DNA of 64,000 nucleotides from Shewanella maritima (GTDB taxonomy: Bacteria > Pseudomonadota > Gammaproteobacteria > Enterobacterales > Shewanellaceae): contig NZ_CP036200.1 of NCBI RefSeq assembly GCF_004295345.1, positions 1,054,001-1,118,000 of the forward strand, written 5' to 3'. Of the stretch, positions 61,471-64,000 are shown one piece after another. The position numbers and the translations under genes were made by a program. Each line of letters starts with the position of its first letter. Within the stretch, counting starts at the first letter, position 1. Under the pieces are notes generated by a model. That model saw nothing but the letters and a program-made list of their open reading frames with translations. It ran no database searches and was not told where the DNA came from.

Positions 61471-63213
61471 ATGTTCAAGAACTATCTAAAATTGGTGGCA
61501 TTAACCTTTGCCCTAAGCTGTTCATTCTCACTTAATGCAAATTACATAGATAATTTGCTTGATAAAGCAGAGAGCTTACGCTCAAGTGATCCCACAACTT
61601 TTCAAGAAATTTTAGAAGAAATTAGTAACAAAACAGCTGATCTTACGCCAAATCAGCTTAGTCATTACAAATATTTGCAGGCATACATGAAGTCCTTCCA
61701 AGGAGACTTTAAAGAAGCTGTCAAACTATATACTCAAATCTCTAGTGATAATTCCAGCACACCTCTAATTAAGTTCAGAGCCAATATGTCACTAGTTAAT
61801 ATCTACGCGATATCGAATGAATGGAATGAGGGATTAAAGCACCTGTTATTGTCACAACAAATGCTTCCTCAAATTAAAGAGAAGCAGTATCAAGATATCC
61901 ACTCGGTGATTACTGGCGTGTTTTACAATCAACTGGGACAGTACGAACTTGCTCTAGATTATTCGACAAAGCTAATTCAAAGTGAGACTTCTACAAGAAA
62001 CCGATGTTTAGCCAATAGTTTAATTACCGAAGCTAGCTTTAAATTGAGCAAAACAAATTTAAGCAAAGATATCTTCACTGATGCCATTGCAGCATGCGAA
62101 GAGGCTGCAGAACCTGTTGCTCTAAGTTCGATCTATTCATATCAAGCAGCGTACGAAATTAAAAACAACCAGTATGCTGCCGCCAAGCAAATTTTAGAAA
62201 AAGCTCAACCACTAATCGAATCAACCAAGTACCCGCCCTACTTAGCTTATTTCTACAGCCTACTGTCACAAACCCATTTCGCGCTAGGTAACAAAGAGGC
62301 AGCTGAAAGCTTCGCGCTGCAAACCCTAAGCTATGCTGAGACTTTAGGTAGCTCAGAGCCAAAAGTTATCGCCAATCAAGTGCTTTATAGTTTGGCTGAG
62401 CAGCGTGGTGACACCGAAGCAGCATTGAAGTATTTCAAACAATACGCTGAGGCTGACAAAGCCTATTTAGACGATATAAAAACTAAACACCTTGCATTCC
62501 AGCTAGCACAACATAGAGCCGCCGAGCAGCGCAGTCACATCGAGTATTTAAGCCAGCAGAATAACCTGCTGTTACTAAAACAGAAATACGACAAGGTTCA
62601 GGCTGAGAATAACCGCCTGTTCATCGCCCTACTCATCCTCGCCATTTCGTTACTGTCGATTTTCGCTTATCGCAGTAAAACAACTCAGGCTAAATTGCGT
62701 CATCTGGCACAAAATGACGGTTTAACCGGTCTGTTTAATCGTCGCCACTTCACTCAAGAAGCAAACCGCGCGATTGCCAAATGCCTTAAGTACTCACAAT
62801 CAGGCAGCTGTATTTTGTTCGACCTGGATAAGTTTAAGTCCATCAATGATACCTACGGCCACAAAACCGGTGACTGGGTGCTAAAACAAGTGGCGCAGCA
62901 CTGTAAACCTATGGTGCGCAAACAAGATATTTTCGCCCGCATTGGTGGTGAAGAATTCTGTTTATTCTTACCTAACTGCACTAAAGAAGATGCAGCAGCG
63001 ATAGCTGAAGAATACCGTGAAAAGCTCACCCAAATTAGCACGCAAGAAACTAGTTTTAGCTTCAACATTAGCGGCAGTTTTGGCGTCAGTGACTTTAGCT
63101 CGTCAGGCTCATCGCTCGATAAGCTTATTGCAGATGCGGATGCGGCGATGTATCAAGCTAAAACATCTGGGCGTAATAAGGTGTGCCAATTTAACACTGA
63201 TGCCAACAGCTAA
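61471..63213 (+). CDS. TPR-GGDEF membrane diguanylate cyclase, second copy of this architecture
   Basis: 580 residues from ATG 61471, which has AAGGT 5 bp upstream and leads straight into the signal peptide (MFKNYLKLVALTFALSCSF, then SLNA). The start at 61456 also fits but adds 5 residues. TPR-like repeats occupy about residues 30-345 (YDSTKLIQSETS-type units, EKAQPLIESTKYP). A membrane helix (383-401) precedes the GGDEF domain: LAQNDGLTGLFNRRHF, active-site GGEEF (492-496) and the I-site RxxD as RKQD 5 residues before it. It should make c-di-GMP. It begins 21 bp after the precursor peptide stop, so it may share its transcript. Confidence 0.92.
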   Translation: MFKNYLKLVALTFALSCSFSLNANYIDNLLDKAESLRSSDPTTFQEILEEISNKTADLTPNQLSHYKYLQAYMKSFQGDFKEAVKLYTQISSDNSSTPLIKFRANMSLVNIYAISNEWNEGLKHLLLSQQMLPQIKEKQYQDIHSVITGVFYNQLGQYELALDYSTKLIQSETSTRNRCLANSLITEASFKLSKTNLSKDIFTDAIAACEEAAEPVALSSIYSYQAAYEIKNNQYAAAKQILEKAQPLIESTKYPPYLAYFYSLLSQTHFALGNKEAAESFALQTLSYAETLGSSEPKVIANQVLYSLAEQRGDTEAALKYFKQYAEADKAYLDDIKTKHLAFQLAQHRAAEQRSHIEYLSQQNNLLLLKQKYDKVQAENNRLFIALLILAISLLSIFAYRSKTTQAKLRHLAQNDGLTGLFNRRHFTQEANRAIAKCLKYSQSGSCILFDLDKFKSINDTYGHKTGDWVLKQVAQHCKPMVRKQDIFARIGGEEFCLFLPNCTKEDAAAIAEEYREKLTQISTQETSFSFNISGSFGVSDFSSSGSSLDKLIADADAAMYQAKTSGRNKVCQFNTDANS

Positions 63214-63243
63214 CATTTTGTGTAGATAATAAAGGTGCGCTCA

Positions 63244-64000
63244 ATGTCCCAGCTCAATAACAATAGCAACCCACATGCAGCATCTACCGTCCAAACGAGT
63301 GAGCCAACATCACCGCTGCGAATAGCCGTGTTTGGCGCGGGTGCCACTGGTTGTTATCTAGCTGGTAAGTTGTCGCAGGCAGGTTTTAACGTCACTGTTA
63401 TTGGTCGTGACTACACCAAGCAATTAATTACCGAAAACGGCGGCATAGGTTTAAGTCATTACAATGGCGAAACCGACAGAGTACAAGTCGACAACGTAAT
63501 TACTCGTGCCTCTGAAGCTAATGAGTTATTCGACATCATTTTTATCACTCTAAAATGCCACCACTTACCACTGGTCGCTGAAGACTTAATTGCCATCAGC
63601 CATCAACAAACCTGCATGGTGTTCATGCAAAATGGCTTAGGCAGTCAGCAGCAAATTGCTGAGCAACTAATCCCTCGCCCATGTGTGCAAGGTATTACTC
63701 AGTTCAACGTGATAACCAAGGCTAACGGTGTATACCATCAAGCGACTGAGGGCACATTTTTATTTGCCAAACACCCTCAGTTAACAGCGGTTACTACTGC
63801 GCTGGAGCAGTTAAATTCTGCACAAACAAGTGATGACATTAACGCAATCATCCACGGTAAATTGCTGCTAAACCTTAATAATGCCATCAACGCCATTAGT
63901 GATTTACCGCTAAAAACTCAACTTGAGCACGAGCCATATCGCAAGCTGCTCGCCAGTGCCATGCAAGAATGGTTGGATATTTGCGCCGCAGCCAAGTTGC
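63244..64000 (+). CDS. 2-dehydropantoate 2-reductase (partial, runs off the window)
   Basis: Open from ATG 63244 to the right edge, 252 codons visible. After a Ser/Thr-rich N-terminal extension of about 20 residues (MSQLNNNSNPHAAST…) comes the NADP Rossmann motif RIAVFGAGATGCYLAGKL. Then come FDIIFITLKCHHL, MQNGLGSQQQIAEQL, and the catalytic Lys region GKLLLNLNNAIN. Ketopantoate reductase makes pantoate for coenzyme A; other family members reduce related 2-oxo acids, so the panE name is not certain. Its start is 30 bp after the GGDEF stop. Confidence 0.9.
   Translation, partial: MSQLNNNSNPHAASTVQTSEPTSPLRIAVFGAGATGCYLAGKLSQAGFNVTVIGRDYTKQLITENGGIGLSHYNGETDRVQVDNVITRASEANELFDIIFITLKCHHLPLVAEDLIAISHQQTCMVFMQNGLGSQQQIAEQLIPRPCVQGITQFNVITKANGVYHQATEGTFLFAKHPQLTAVTTALEQLNSAQTSDDINAIIHGKLLLNLNNAINAISDLPLKTQLEHEPYRKLLASAMQEWLDICAAAKL

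Noticed and set aside
1..64000. CRISPR arrays, insertion sequences, prophage or integron genes
   Set aside because: No regularly spaced repeats, no transposase or integrase frame, and no terminal inverted repeats with target duplications were seen.

Overview
The window reads as a chromosomal segment of a marine gammaproteobacterium, most likely Shewanella. The pointers are the dnaG–rpoD–tRNA-Ile2(CAU) order, a cytoplasmic pepsin-like protease of the shewasin type, a split borosin methyltransferase/precursor pair, a VieSAB-like locus, GlyGly-CTERM secreted proteins, and several small families common in that genus. Base composition looks moderate (not computed). I see no prophage, insertion sequence, integron, CRISPR array or rRNA operon. 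The genes look like ordinary host genes throughout.

Layout. 0-2.5 kb: end of dnaG, rpoD and a tRNA with a CAU anticodon. 2.6-6.5 kb: a LysR regulator divergent from an exported amidohydrolase-RidA fusion and a Tat-exported M19 peptidase. 6.5-17.8 kb: rsuA; a propeller-type hybrid kinase plus LuxR-type response regulator; divergently, two large secreted proteins including an S8 protease, both with rhombosortase-type C-termini. 17.8-24.2 kb: brnQ, an M13 peptidase lipoprotein, an exported RelA/SpoT-fold protein, a SUKH protein and a DUF4447-like protein. 24.3-32.4 kb: a GST, a TonB-dependent receptor, a serine hydrolase, a YehS homologue, a frameshifted malic enzyme gene and a small conserved protein. 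32.7-43.7 kb: c-di-GMP signalling, namely a TPR-GGDEF cyclase and a VieSAB-like locus (receiver-TPR, a frameshifted receiver-EAL, a BvgS/VieS-like kinase) with a coupled CHASE4/PAS membrane protein. 43.8-51.5 kb: a CRP-like regulator, a solute-binding protein, queG, metE/metR and an HDOD protein. 51.6-57.8 kb: a cobalamin-riboswitch-controlled TonB receptor (BtuB-like), a secreted protein, rlhA and a phosphoribosyltransferase. 58.1-63.2 kb: aspartic protease, GNAT, borosin-type N-methyltransferase, precursor peptide and TPR-GGDEF, all on one strand. The window ends inside a ketopantoate reductase gene.

The most interesting region is 58.1-63.2 kb. A tetrapyrrole-methylase-like backbone N-methyltransferase (60259-61080) is followed by an 87-residue peptide with a borosin-binding-type helical leader, a short hydrophobic core flanked by two cysteines, and a very acidic tail. 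The peptide has an unusually strong ribosome binding site. A pepsin-like cytoplasmic protease and an acetyltransferase lie directly upstream on the same strand and could be maturation enzymes; this is inference. Other notable items are a putative periplasmic RelA/SpoT-fold protein, a periplasmic RidA fusion, and two genes (maeA and the receiver-EAL gene) each broken by a single missing base in a short C run. The last pattern could be real or a sequencing artefact.
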